Assembly (NCBI GenBank): GCA_964035795.1
Contig: OZ038320.1
Span: 20,974,589-21,038,588, forward strand
Reading direction: 5' to 3'
DNA: 64,000 nt
From: Pterobdella sp. o SKG-2022
Taxonomy: Eukaryota > Annelida > Clitellata > Hirudinida > Piscicolidae
Shown piece after piece: positions 1 to 14,343 of this stretch. The notes beneath the pieces are model-generated. The model saw only the letters and a program-made list of their open reading frames with translations. It made no database searches and was not told the DNA's origin. The position numbers and the translations under genes were made by a program. The stretch's first letter is position 1; each line of letters begins with the position of its first letter.

Positions 1-3000
1 CTTTATAGCTTGTGTGAGTATTAAAAAAATTATGAAGAAGCAGCATAACAAAATGGTTTTTTTTCTTTTTTTAGATACCGAATCCCTTTTCACTACAATA
101 GAATAATAGTTTGTTTGACTTCTTACCACGTGTCCAAGCCATGGATAGCTTGAGCAGTAGTTATTCATACTTCGTATATACCCAGTGGTGATAAATAACT
201 TTGTTCTAAATTTTATAAATTTTAAATCTATTTTGAAAATTTCATTTCGAAGTAAGAAGGCATCTGCATTTCGTGTTTTTCTGTTTTCAAAGGCATAGAT
301 TGCAATGAGAAATATATGAGTAGTTTTTATTTTAAACAGCTTTAACTTCATTGGACTTAATTGAAGTCACTTAATTATTGAGAGGTAGAAACTTCGTAAA
401 GATTCATGTGACACTTATGAGACTAATATAAAGTGATTATTTTTGGGGCTGTTTCGTTGGTGTATTTCAAATGCTCGAATATTGCCTCAATTATGTTTAA
501 AGCTGCTCGGAGTGCCAAAGATTTTTGTTACTTTGAGCAAAACTCGAACGAGCGTTAGTGTGTTTTAGATTTTTGAATGAAAAAATCGAATAAAAGTATA
601 TAACTTTTAATGTTTTCATCTATTTGATTCAGCTTATAATACAATTTTTTTTTCTGAAAAGATTATTCAAATTCTCATACACCTGAAGCTCATACACTCA
701 ACATGAGTTTTATCTTTTTAAATAAAGTTAATTGAAATTTCATTTTTTTTGTTTAATAATTTTAAATTCCGCGTTATCTAAAAATGTTAAGAAAAAGCTT
801 GTTATTACGCGAACTGTGCGCTTTACAAGAAAATCGTTAATTATTATTTATTTATTGTCATTTTAGTTTTATCTTTTTTTTCAGTCCACATTTTCATTAT
901 CTCTTATAATATGAATGTTTATGTAGTCCTACCTAGTCTCCTCATTTTATTTTAAAACGGCTAATAATATTTTATTTGATTTGTTTTAAAAGTTGTCTAA
1001 ATTTTTTTCCGTTCAAGGCAAAAATCTTCTGAACCTCTTGATGAAGCATCAACGAATAGAAATTAAGTGTTTCGCTCATGAAAATTAATTAGAATAAATC
1101 ATATCAGCATTTTAAATTTTAAATTATATTAAATCAAAATTTATGTCAACGTATAAAACATTTTATAATGAGTAAAAAAACATCAAGAATTTCAACTATC
1201 TTTGATATTTTGTGGAATATTCCTTACTTGAAATCTCTTATTCGAAAATCCTATACAAATCTACTTCTGAAAATAACTCATTGTTTTGTGATTGGTTGCA
1301 TAATTGTGTCAATGACGTTTCAATAAGGCACTACAGCCTGCATACATGCTTGCATCATCTGGAGGAGCATCCAGTTGATGACACCTGTGTTTTGTCATTC
1401 ATTAAGGTTAGCTCATCATTCCAATGCTGACTTTTCTATTATTATCAGTATTATTATGCTTACTTGTATTACTATTATCATCAGTACTATCATTATAATT
1501 ATTCAGTTCAATTCAATACCAAAGTATTTATTCACTTACTACACGAAACTTTTCGTGAGAAAATCTTTCAATACCAAGCTTAAAAGTCGACTAGAACCTC
1601 CATTTTAACTTTACAGGCCACCTTCGATTGACACCATAAACACTAAAGCATTATTCTTATGATTACCATTATTAATATTATTATCATTCTACAAATGTCT
1701 GTTGATATTATTAGTATTACTAATATTATTAAGAGTGTTAGTAGTGTAATTTTTTGAATAATGGTGAGAATTTTATTTATACTCATGTCATATATGAATA
1801 AATATTATATTTGGTCATTATTATTGTTTGGTAGTTTTTTCAAAAAATGTTGAATATTTTTAACATGGTTTTCTAAATTATTTTCAAAGAAATCTTCTTT
1901 TTCTAAAAATTCAAACAAAAATAATAATTTCATAACCAGAAATTTGTTATTTAAATACTAGAAATAATATGATTTTTCAGTTTTTTAATCAATCTCGGAT
2001 AAGACCTGAATTAGTTTTTAATAATTTTTCGCTCACAAACATCTAAATATTTTATTTTTTATTTGTTTTTTTTTATAGATTTAATAAATTTGGAACAAAA
2101 ATCCACAAAGCTGAGCATAATTTTTACTCGAGCAAGATGAAGTGTAAAGACATCACGCCATCTTTTAAAAGCACCTAATCTCTAAATTTCGTCATTTTCA
2201 GTATTTTTTATTTAATTTTTTATCTAAAATTTAACTTCTGAAGCTGGGGTTTCAAATCAGAGAAGTTTTTATTTTTTGGGCATTATTAAAATTTATTGGG
2301 TATTAATAAATAAGATGAATATTGGTAGTGAAAGTTTTGAAACTAGTAAATCCAAACAGTATTAATTCGTTTTAACTTTCACGTTTCAAGTGTGTAGCCC
2401 CATATATCAAAATAATATTGAAAATTATTCAAAAACTAAAGAAGAAAAATCTCTAATTTCCACTCTCACTATGAAGCATTTAAAACCAGAGGCATTGTCA
2501 ATACAACGTTGAAACAATCTTCGATTTAGGACTTAATTGCCAACAGAAGCCCTCAACACGCAAATGTCATTGCAATTTGCATTAATTCAACACGATTCGT
2601 ATAATCTTTTTAGGCTCATTGTGAATTTCACAATGACTGTTCTTTTCACGTTCAATTCATTTCATTCGTAAATGTTATTTGAAAGATTAGAATTATTTTA
2701 TTAAAAAGCTTTGCTTTGGTTAATCAAAATAATAGTTTATAGAAAGCTTTTTTATGAAATATTGAACATAAATAAAATTTCAATAAGTTTGTTCAAAATT
2801 AAAATTTTTTTTTCTTCTGAATTTTTATGCCTTTAAATTTTATATCAAAATTATATAAAGCCATCATTAAACCGCAGACGCCCAAGGCTCAAAGTGAACA
2901 TTAAATAATAGAGTTTATTGAGAGACGTGAGAGGGGGATGAAAGGAGGCGTCTAATATCTTATTGTGTGTATTTCAAATTTATATTTCCTTACTTCTTCC

Positions 3001-3651
3001 TTCTCTTAATAAAGCTTTTTTCCGTTATTAAGAATAAACTGTTGAAGAGTTGTATGGGATTGTTTATTTTTCAGCTGGTTGTAAAAGCCATGATAGTTTT
3101 TATTTGTACTAATTGATGTTTGACGCTTTTAGATTATGCTGTTGTGAAAAATTTCTAATGAGAAACGAAATATTTACTGTGTAAACAACTATTTTGAAAA
3201 AGATTATCGAGAAGTTTAAACTATATATCTTTTGTTAATATAGAAGCAGTTTGTTTATGGATTTGATAGTTAATCTTTTAATTTGTTTAAAAGGGATTGC
3301 ATAAGGCTTAAAGTTGAAACTATTGAAAAAATTTGAAGGAATATCTAGGAAATGTCATGGTTATATTTCATTGAAATAACAATAAAAATTAGTTTTCAAT
3401 ATGTTATATATTTTAAATACTTGAAATTGAAAAATTTCTTGTTAAACTTCACAATGAGATACAAAATTATCTATCAATAATTTCTGTAAGTTGTAGAATT
3501 ATAACATTTTTAGTAAGAAAACAACTTTAATGGTAACAATAAAAAAAAAGAAACTATATTTTGAGAAATTTATTCAGGAAAATCGTGCATTGAATATTAT
3601 AAACTAAACATGTCCAACAACTTACGCTTTGAAACTGCCACGAACCCACAG
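1..3651. other. No gene recognised (probable Vsx intron or upstream DNA)
   Basis: AT-rich DNA with only short open frames that lack family resemblance, flanking splice sites or codon bias. The homeodomain exon to the right begins inside a codon, so at least one more 5' coding exon exists. I found no Vsx N-terminal motif or basic stretch preceding the homeodomain here. This stretch is therefore probably intron, and the first exons may lie left of the window. Runs of ATT/TTA low complexity occur around 1435-1520 and 1660-1760. Confidence 0.5.
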
Positions 3652-4437
3652 AACCATATTCACAAGCTATCAACAGGATGAATTGGAGAGGTCTTTCAAA
3701 GATGCCCATTACCCAGATGTAAACCAAAGGGAAATTCTATCTATTAGAACCAGTCTGCCTGAAGATCGCATCCAGGTGTGTATAAGAGTGTCTGTTGACC
3801 GGAATTGTTATGAAAGATGTTTGTTTGCTTTATCAACGTTTTTCAATTTATAATTTTTGAATGGGTTATACAAATCTTTGTTTATTGCAGTTTTTTGCTT
3901 TTTCTAAAATTTTTGATAACTAACTGACGTCTATTTTTAGGTCTGGTTTCAGAACAGAAGAGCAAAATGGAGAAAGACTGAGAAGACATGGGGGAAAAGT
4001 AGTATAATGGCAGAGTACGGTCTATATGGGGCCATGGTTCGACACTCTCTACCCCTGCCTGAAACCATTCTCAAAACAGCCAAGAATGGTATTGAGAGCT
4101 CTTGTGCTCCTTGGTTGCTTGGTGAGTATATTGCTTACGTTCTCAAGTCAGAAATAAATTTTTCAAATTTAACTATTAAGAGAAATATTTTTTGTTTTTA
4201 AGTAAATAAGTAAGGACTTACTGTTTTTTGTTTTTCAGATTTTTAATAATTAAACTAACAACTAGATTTTTACAATTTTTATAATGTACGTTAATTTTGT
4301 TAGTAAATATATGAACGGCAACAATAAAAACAGGAATACAAAAATCTCAAGTGTTTAGCAAATTGGAGGAGGAAGAAAAAGGAAAATCTTGCAGCAGCGT
4401 TAGTGCTGTCTGTTCTGAACCAAGTGACCAGAAATAA
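3652..4437 (+). CDS. vsx: Vsx/Chx10-type paired-like homeobox transcription factor, 3' exons
   Basis: DNA-binding developmental regulator of the visual system homeobox group. Three exons are visible: 3652-3775, 3941-4121 and 4334-4437 (stop TAA at 4435-4437). Exon 1 encodes homeodomain helices 1-2, starting at [15 protein letters not shown]. Exon 2 starts with the recognition helix [18 protein letters not shown], and continues with the CVC signature of this group ([20 protein letters not shown], then CAPWLLG). Exon 3 begins GIQKSQ, parallel to the GMHKKS of vertebrate relatives. All junctions keep phase. The only AG between an upstream in-frame stop and the homeodomain is at 3650-3651, so the acceptor there is firm and the 5' part of the gene is not in view. 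The C-terminus after the CVC domain is only about 34 residues, short and Glu/Ser rich. The family assignment is strong; orthology to Vsx1 or Vsx2 is not resolved. Confidence 0.9.
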
Positions 4438-6411
4438 CCAGTTAACTTCCACTGACCACTGTCAGGATAAATAACTATTAATATAGTAAATTAAACATTT
4501 GTTTGAAAGAAAATTGAAAATTTTGTTATAAACAATTGTAGCCATTAATTTATTAAATATAACTTTTTAGTCAACAAAAATTTTGCATATATTGAAAATT
4601 CCCAGATCGAATGACTAAAAACGCTTTGTATTAATCAGGCAAAATTTTCCCTTCTTTTAATTCATTTCTTAATTTTCACCAGGGTTTTTTTTACAGTTTT
4701 CACATTAATTTCATTGAAATTATATAAACTATCCACGATTTATTCATATTGTTTGAGACTTAATATTGTTTTAATATTTATAAAGTTCAAATCACTCACA
4801 ATAAAAGACCTGAAAACTTATATTAGTCATATAAAACAAAATTTTATGAAAAACTTAGATATGTATTTCTTAAATTAATTTTTTTTGTTAGAGATATTGA
4901 AAAATTGGTTCCGTATCTTCCTTCAAAAAACATTGGAAACCTTATAAAAAATAATCATTAAGAGGCCAATTCTAATTAAATGATTCAATGTTTTTACAAA
5001 TTAACAGGCTCAGTTGGTTAATGAAAACAAATATATTTTTTATGAGAAAAAATAACTCAAACGTCTCAATAAAAGACACAAGGACATACAAACCTCCCCA
5101 TAAGCATGCTAATATAAAACACTAGCGCCTGTGCTCGTAATGACAGGCTTGTTGCAATTAAGCTCCTATTCTATTAAATATTCACGATAACAATCATGCG
5201 TTTCCAGATTCTCCAGGCTTTGATGATTATTTAATGTTTGATATTATAAGTATTTTTGATGGTGTTGTTATGAACTAAATAGAGAAGATCTTAATGATAT
5301 GTTGAAATATGGTCGGCGGGTGGTACGCTATAATTTTTTTAAATAATTGAGTAATTAATAATTAAAATTTTTTTTTTGCGAAAAACTTGAGATTTTTTAA
5401 AAATAATTTTTCCACTTTTTGGTTAAAAAGTTTAAATAAAGTTTGAATAGTTTTGACAAAACTTAAGGAATTATGAAGTATGTTGAGCCATTGGAATAAA
5501 AATGTTTTAAATTTTTAATCATGGAACGTGCTGAATCAGAAAACTTTTTTGATACTTCTAAACATCTCCACACTGCTGATTTGACCATCTTTGGCGATGT
5601 ACTTGTGAAGCATCAAATTCGTGACACAGATATAATGTTTCTACTAATGAGGTTATTCTGGTCTTTCGTGCTATGCCGTTCTTCATCATTCAACATTATT
5701 TAACTATTGAAAATACTTTGAGTTTTTAAAAGTTTGAAGTTTGTGAAAAAATGTTTTAGCATTTTGAGGTAGCTTGATATCTTGCAATTTTGACATTTTA
5801 TATACATTAAAGAAAATAGATTTAAAAATATCAAAATTCTGCGCAAATGAGTAAACTCAAAGCTAAATTGAAATTTTTAGTTTAAAGACAAGAATTCGAT
5901 TTCAATTTTTAGACAATTTGGTGAAATTATAAATTAATTGATATCTAAAATGTTTGGGATTAAGTTTTCATCAACACTATCACGAAAAGGACGAATTTAA
6001 AAACGATTTTGAATCCGCTTGAATTTTTTGTATAAGAGCTACTTCGAACTTCCACCAAGTATCAGAATTTAAATAAAATTTCAATCTATTTATCTTTAAA
6101 TAAGAAACGCTTATAAATTTAAAAAAATTTTTTTGTTTTCCTAAAACAAGGATTTCGTAAATTTTTGTTCTAACTAAAAATTTATAATAAAAATACAAAC
6201 GATTTTGAAAATGAGAATATTTCTTAAAAAAAGATGAAACTATCATACAGTTTTTATTTAATACTATGTTTTCAGTTTTGAATATTTAAATAAAAAATTA
6301 AATTAAAAAATATTAAATAAAAAAATTATTATATAGAAATCAACTAGCTTCATAAAATTATAATTTTCAAAATAAATTTGACGCCACAAAAAAACATAGT
6401 TGCTTATACTT
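4438..6411. other. Intergenic, no supported gene
   Basis: Contains the 3' UTR of the homeobox gene and then AT-rich sequence. A 60-codon ATG frame at 5521-5703 has no recognisable homologue, although it meets a GT donor-like site near 5652. I do not call it. Confidence 0.4.
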
Positions 6412-6530
6412 TGCTTTTCCTTCTTTTTGAGCGATTTCTGGCGAGGTTCGGGTGTGCTTTTATTTCGGTTATATTTCATTAAAAATACGATCTTAAGAAT
6501 ACGATTTTGAGAAAATTTATAATTCCAGGT
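6412..6530 (+). promoter_or_regulatory. Candidate 5' TOP start and 5'-UTR intron of RPS27A
   Basis: A pyrimidine tract (about 6414-6428, CTTTTCCTTCTTTTT) precedes GAGCGATTTCTGGCGAG and a GT. A 3' splice site (TTCCAG, ending 6528) sits two bases before the ATG at 6531. This matches the usual ribosomal-protein gene plan of a TOP start followed by a short 5'-UTR intron just before or at the ATG. The exact start site and donor are inferred. Confidence 0.4.
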
Positions 6531-7670
<1,140 letters not shown>

Positions 7671-7800
7671 ATGCCTCTTCAACTTTATTCAATAAAATCC
7701 TAATGAATTTTTTGAGTATTTTTTAAAATTAAAACACGTAATTGGTAGTAATGTAGGTCATTACAATTTTTGATGATTTTTTGGTTTTTATCTTGAACAA

Positions 7801-7981
7801 TAATGCTTTTTCATGGCCCGCATAGCTCAGCTGGTAGAGCGTTAGACTAGTTATCTAAAGTAACCGGCTTCAATCTCGCGTGGGCCGACAATTATACGCA
7901 CAAAGAGTAGCGCCCTGTGAATCATCTGTTGAGCTAACGAAATCCGACTGAAAGTCGATCTAAAAAAAAAAGTAATGCTTT
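7801..7981 (+). mobile_element. tRNA-derived SINE with target-site duplication
   Basis: A tRNA-like head (7815-7887) has a 7-bp acceptor stem GGCCCGC/GTGGGCC, a D arm with a good A box (TAGCTCAGCTGG) and a TTAGA/TCTAA anticodon stem with loop CTAGTTA. The T arm does not pair and the B box is degraded. A tail follows, from about GAGTAGCGCCCTGTGAATC through GTTGAGCTAACGAAA to an A-run (7962-7971). The direct repeat TAATGCTTT lies at 7801-7809 and again at 7973-7981, so this is a retroposed insertion. A second copy of the tail occurs at 50385-50470, which makes it a family. It is not a working tRNA. Confidence 0.85.
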
Positions 7982-9918
7982 CACGAGTATTTAGTCTATA
8001 TCAAATCGCGTTTTAGGGCTAATTGATGATAGTCTCAAAAATATATATCTATAAAAAAAAGATTTATAAGATATAAAGAATATTGAAAGTCAGTTCTCAA
8101 TAAATGCGGATTTTTAGAGCTGTAGTGTATCTTGGTTTTTTATCCACAAAGCTCGTCTAGGAGTTTCACGTCATGATCTTTAGAGATTGCTTCTCTTTTA
8201 TAACCTGCTTAAAAGTAGACTAGTAGCAGATAACAGCGAACTCATAATCTGGTCTCGTTGCCATTTGGATTGACAGGAAATCATTCTTTTTTTTTGGCAA
8301 GTCAACAGCCAGTTTGAAAACATTGGATCTTAAACCATAATTTTGAGTTTGACGTTAGCTTGAATTGGAAGGCTATACAAATTTTCTCGCATAAATGGCT
8401 TTATATGTAAATTAAGCTATAGTAGTATCGATAGTCTAGGTCGACTAATGTCAACTTCAGTTACTGCAGCACGTAAAGCAATATAACTAAGTTAACAAAT
8501 CGTATTTTTGCTGCTTAAAAAAAATTATAAAAGCGGCATCTCCAAAAGAATCAACTACTAACAAACTTGAAACATTTGTTAAAGCTTTTGTGGTGAAAGT
8601 TTTTTCATATGGAGTATCTACCTAAAATTTCATGACTTATGCCAGAATGTTGAAAGCTGTTTTGAACAAGCATGAAAGCAACATCCGTACATAAAAAAGC
8701 TGTTTAAAGACATGCGTCTAAAAATACGGAAAAAATTTTATTTACAAACGCTGCTTTCGAAGAAAGAACGAACTTGTCAGCAGTGTTTTAGAGACTTCAT
8801 CATGAATACAAAAAAAACAGCTTGTAGAAGACATTAGCATTCTACAGGATAAAATCTTCGAAGCGTTGTAAATGAGAATATTTAAACAGAAATTGAAAAA
8901 CGGACCTGAAAAGATCACCTCATCTAATAGAAAGAATATGATTTTGAAGCACATTAGTTACAATTTAACGATTTTTGAGTACAACACTAAACAACTTCAA
9001 AATCTAAACCTAGTTTAAGTTTCAATTTGAAAACGTGCATTGATATTTTTCGAATAATATATTAACTTTAATGCTTGAAACTAAAAAATTGGGGGACACT
9101 CAAAGCTTCTTATCTTATTGGTTCTTTCTTTGAAAGTGAAATAAAAATAATCTATATAGCTTCATAATTTAAAAAAAAAATTCACTATTTTTATCTGGTT
9201 GTTATTCTATATTGGCCATCATTTGATGAACAACCACTGTTTTAGGGACAAGATTTATCTGAATAGATAAATATGTTGATATCTAGTAACTAATTAAAAT
9301 TGATTAAAAAACGAAATGAAAAATATAATTTATTCATTTGAAATCTTCAATACTTTAAGCATTCAATGAAATTAACAAACTGACAAAGCGAAAAATTTAC
9401 TTCTACAAATAAATGGAGAAAAATCTTGAATATTTAAATTATACCTCTAATGAAGTGTATGGGTAATTAGTATGAATGAATAAACGCAGTGAAAGAGCGT
9501 TGGCAGAATTAACGATTTAAATTATTCAGATTGTAAAGGTGATTAATATCAATAAGTAAAAATATCAATATTTCGTTTTGATTGAGTTCAAGGAAGAAAA
9601 ACAAAACTTGACATAAAACTGAAATCTAACGCGATGTTCACACAAATGATCAACCTGAAAGAATACTAAAATACAATTCTTCCTCAATAAACAAATTTTT
9701 AATTGAATATAAATATCAGAAACAAAAAGAATGAACAAAATGCAAACAAAGATTCAAATAGAAATGACAAACATTTTCAAAAGTTTAAAAAACAAGGATT
9801 TTGATTTCATAAAAGCATTGAAAATCAAAAATATTAAATTGAACTATAAATGATTGGAGAACTAATAAATACCAAAATAAAACTCAAAAGTTTATAAAGT
9901 GAAGAAGCAATAAATTGT
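7982..9918. other. Intergenic, no supported gene
   Basis: AT-rich. The open frames are short and have no recognisable domain. It separates the convergent RPS27A (+) and coiled-coil (-) genes. I see no clear repeat beyond A/T runs. Confidence 0.5.
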
Positions 9919-12900
9919 TCAAGCAGAACTTGTGAAGTTATGCTGCGGGAAAAGATGTGTTTGCAGCTGTTTTCTCTGTGCTCAGATCATTTGTCCATGC
10001 AAATTCATTCTATATAATTATTTTTTTAGCCATAAAACAAAAGTTGAATTTTAATAATATCGAACGATAAACCATAAAGCAAATTAGGTTGATTGCAACA
10101 TACCGGGTCAACTCGGAGAGTATTTTCTTCAATGAATTTTTGAAAGGATTCATGAGTCTCCTCGTCTGATAAGTCTTTATCCACGTCATTCAAGTCAGGT
10201 GACGAGTTTATGATGTTTGAAAGAACTTTGGTAGAAGTAATATTCGTTACACTAACATTCTCTGATATTTCATTTGAAGTTGCAGTGTTAGCTATAGTTG
10301 TTAAATTACTATTAGTTGTTGTGGTAATATGAGGCGTCGTCAGTGGCAAGCGAGATACAACGACTTCGGCATCAGAAAAGACCTCAACTTTGTTGTTCAC
10401 AGCAGGAAAGCTAATTTCGTCTTCTTCAATATCTTCCCAATCATCTTCGTCATCCACTTTGAAATGCAAGATGAATTAAAAGTATAGCAATAAAATACAA
10501 TGATAGATAGTACCTTAAAAAATGATAATAAATTGACTCATTAATAATTATTAAATGAACAAAACACAACAGTTCAAGCATTAAACTCGAACAAAATTAT
10601 TTTTTTCTAATCAGAATTTAATAATAGTCTAATGAAGCAGTCAAACTAACGGTCATTTTCTTGATGTTCAGGCTTCCACTCATCTCCTGGCGTTGTTATA
10701 ACTGCAACAAAACTCTCAACTTCGTCCTCTTCATAGCTTTTGGGCTGCTTCTTTAATATCGATTTCAAAGGCTTGGCTTCATTGAAACCATTACTGTCAA
10801 TACTGTTCTGTATATTATTATTTATATCTTTCTTACTAATACCATTATTCTTTTTGATTATCCTAGTTTTTGGCACGATGTTAATTTTAACTTTAGTTTC
10901 ACTTTTGAAGTCATCCTTCCTCTCAACAAGCCTGCCAGAACCCACGGGTTTGTTGCATCTCATATGTTGTTTTGAGAGGCTTTGTTCGTTGTTCAAGTCG
11001 GTTGCAAGTTGTTGAGGTAACGAATCTGTGAAAAAAATTATCCAAGTATTAATGAAAAAAAACTAATTAAGTTAATATGATCCAGTGATATAGAATATAT
11101 CAAATAAAATATAGTTTGATACTTCAAAAATTGATTGATTGATAACATGAGTTATTGAAGAACATGTGAAACTGAACAATTTTAAGTTACTTAAAATAAA
11201 AAAGCTTATGAAAAATTAAGAAGCTAAAAATATATTATTATAAAGATTAGCTAAATACTTTCAAGATTCAAGCAATCTTGCTTACTAGTGCTGATGGCCA
11301 TTAGTTTTTTATCAGTTTTTTTATTGAAGTTTTTATTGCCATTGTATCCGTGGCTTTTGTGAGGACCATAATAGTTATTATGTTGATAATTGTGCTGGTT
11401 GTTGTAACTGTGGTTAATGGAAGTTCTTTGGTTATTGTTGCTGTTTTTTGGACCCAATCTGTTCTTGACATTGTTACTGTAGTATACAGTGTTATGCTGT
11501 CTGTTGTTTTGATTGGACAAAGGTTTTCTCTCTGTCTGATAACCAATAAATAATATTTAAGTAAAAGATGCTTCTGATCCTCACTCTAAAACAAATGTTT
11601 AGCTCAAACATACAAATAAAATGCTATGAAAGCAATGAAGTAATATGTGCATTAACATTGAAATTAATAACTAAAATAGAATAAGATGAGTAAATAAAGG
11701 CAGTAAGGATTTTATATTACTTGAGCTTTATGAGATGCATCTCTGTAGCTGTCAGCTAGGAAGTTGTAGGCGGGGTCTGGAGGAGGAAGCTGTCAATCAC
11801 AGTGGAAATTATTCATAATGTATTTGTAGATTTATTTTGCATAATTTTTATTTAAGACGCTTTAGATTATAAACCGAACGTTTTCATTTTTAACTATTAG
11901 AGCTTCATTGTATAATAGAAGATATCGTTGCTTATTTTATAAATGCAAGTATATTAAAAATATATTTTTAAAAATTGGGTCATTGGTATCGACACTAAAC
12001 TGCATTTAATTTGAAATCAGTAGCTGCAGGTAGCTTATCTGTCATAATATAAATAACAGTAAATTTAATTAGCAGTTATCCTTGGACCGATATTCTAGTA
12101 TAGTTGCCATTTGACTTGACAATTAATCATAGGTGGCAAACTGCTTAAGTATAAAAACAACAATTCTAAATTTCGATGGTTTTTGTTTTTGAATACGGCT
12201 AGAACTTGCAGTCTTATAAAATATTTGTCAAATGAAGAACTTATTCTTAATTACAATATACGTGGTATATATTTAAATTATTGGAAAAATGCTGTTCATG
12301 TCAATTACAAAACACAAAGCAATATAATATAAAAAAAATAATATAAAAAATATTGAGATGTATTAACAAATAAATGCACATTTACACAAAGTTTTATAAT
12401 AAATATATTGAAGTTCTACCAATATAAATTTTCAAAGCCTTGCGTCACGTTGAAAGAATTTGAGAAACGAAATACTTCACTAGGTATAATTACTATCCAA
12501 AAAACAAGATTGAATTTAATAATTTCATTTTTAAATTAAGAGAAATAAAAATTTTTTAATAAAACTTCATTTTTAACACAAAAAACTTGAAATAGTAAAC
12601 GAATTAGGTTGATATCAATACCATTGCTACGGAAAAACTGAATAATAGTTTGAAACAATAAACAAAACTTTACAAAAAAGGTAAGTAATAATCATAAAAA
12701 CACTAAGTTACCTTATCACCATGTTCAGCAGAAACAGGTCTTTTTGGAGTGTACTTTAATGCTTTATCAGACACTTTTACAACCTTTTTGTTGTTGATCA
12801 AGTTTTTACTTATTATGAGGTTTTCATCTATAGAGTTATTTGGTGTGGTTTTTGAATTAGTTATTTTTTCCTTGTTGTTTTTTGCTTTTTCTTCTTTTTT

Positions 12901-14017
12901 ATTCAATTGTTCCTGTTCCTCAAATTCTTTTTTTTTCTGAACAATACATAGTTGTTTATTAATATTAGTGATAACAGATAGTTGAGTATTCATTATAAAA
13001 ACTCTTTTGAAAATAGTTTATCATGAAATATATATAAATATGAGACATACAAACAAGATATGTAAATATAAAATACTATAATTGCAAGCATAGTAATTAA
13101 TTTCAATAATGATATAGAACAAAAAATAGATGAAACACAAATCAAAAATCCTTAAACTAAGTATAATAATTGAGAGCTAAGCGTGAATAAGAAAGAGAGA
13201 AGAATAGAATGACATACAACATATTCTCTCCATTCATCAGATGTGGCGGGCAGATATTTTTTTTTTTTTTTTCTTTGACTTTGTTCCCATTCTTTCTGGG
13301 TCTGTATTCCTAGTTTGCTCTGACTCTGAAACCCAGTGATTATTATATTGAATGATATAAAATGGAAAGTTACCAAAAAAACTCAAAGTATTTAAAAATT
13401 TTGTCTTAACACAATAACTATGTATATTATAATATGGTTAAAAATAATATCTTAGAAAATCATAAGACAATACAAGGTATGATTGAGTTTTATATTTATA
13501 TTGTGAAATTATCGTTAAAATAGGTAAAGTATAAAAATCTTTTCATGAGTATTAAACTATTCACATTAGTATATAATCAAAATTAAATTAGAATGTTATG
13601 CCTGTTTCAATATCACAGCACACCCTTCTTTTTCTGCCTTTTTTCTATCTTCCTCAGCCTCCTGTTTATGCGTTGAAAACCAGCATTAAAAGAATTTTAC
13701 ACTTGCTACTTCAAAATAAAAATTTTAAAAAAGATATTTATTTTTTGATTAATTACATAACTTGTTAATGTAACACCTTAAACTTTTTTTCTCTTTCTTG
13801 ATTCTTTTTTCTGACTTCCTCAATTTTTTTATTCAATGTTTCTTCCTCTTCTTTTTTTAGATTATTTTCAAGCTTTCGTTTTGATGTAAATTAATTTGAA
13901 AAATATGCAATTACTAAGTATTTCTTTTTCTATGCGTATTAAATATAATAAATCAAAGCGAATTATAGACTTTTTAAGCAAATTAACTACCACCTTTTCA
14001 TTCAAAGTTTCCATCAT
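9919..14017 (-). CDS. Uncharacterised coiled-coil, Asn-rich, acidic protein (10 exons)
   Basis: I do not recognise this gene. Exons in coding order are 14017-13994, 13872-13777, 13661-13602, 13325-13221, 12936-12712, 11789-11721, 11535-11286, 11025-10651, 10456-10104 and 9975-9919. They splice in one frame to about 537 aa, starting MMETLNEK. Exons 2-5 are highly charged and coiled-coil-like (KKIEEVRKKNQEREKKFK; KEWEQSQRKKKKK; KKKEFEEQEQLNKKEEKAK). Exon 6 encodes a compact motif, LPPPDPAYNFLADSYRDAS, the most likely conserved signature. Exon 7 is Asn/His/Tyr rich. Exon 8 contains KPLKSILKKQ and an acidic patch. Exon 9 opens DDEDDWEDIEEDE. The exon 3-4 intron seems to use a GC donor (CAG|GCATAA). 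The upstream neighbour TRAPPC11 ends 327 bp away on the same strand. A centrosomal or microtubule-associated coiled-coil protein is one possibility, with no direct support. Additional short exons may exist in the introns at 12937-13220 and 11790-12711. Confidence 0.7.
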
Positions 14018-14343
14018 AAACCTAGCAAAATATTTCCTTTAATCAAAACTATTAAAGGAAATAATTTTCAACTCGAAACTTTTAGAACTAAGTTCTTATA
14101 ACAATAGCGCCTCACTCGAGAAGTTTTATTCAAAGTTGTTTTTTAATATTATCATTGGATTTTTTAAAACCATATTACTCTATTATTGGGAATACTTGAA
14201 AAATAGATTTTTTTAATTAAATAAAAGTATAAGTTCCCAATTCTATCGTTTATTCATGTGTACAATATATTCATTAATATATAATCGTTAAATAAAAAAA
14301 AACATGAAAATCCAATAAATCTCTTGAAATCATCTTTCTTTCT

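Noticed and set aside
5521..5703. 60-codon ATG frame between the homeobox gene and RPS27A
   Set aside because: No recognisable domain, no supporting partner exon; not called.
7815..7887. tRNA-like sequence with anticodon loop CTAGTTA
   Set aside because: The T stem does not pair and the B box is degraded; tail, A-run and flanking duplication show it is the head of a SINE.
11350..11553. Plus-strand hydrophobic Val/Ile-rich frame
   Set aside because: Antisense of the Asn-rich exon 7 of the coiled-coil gene; the composition is a mirror effect.
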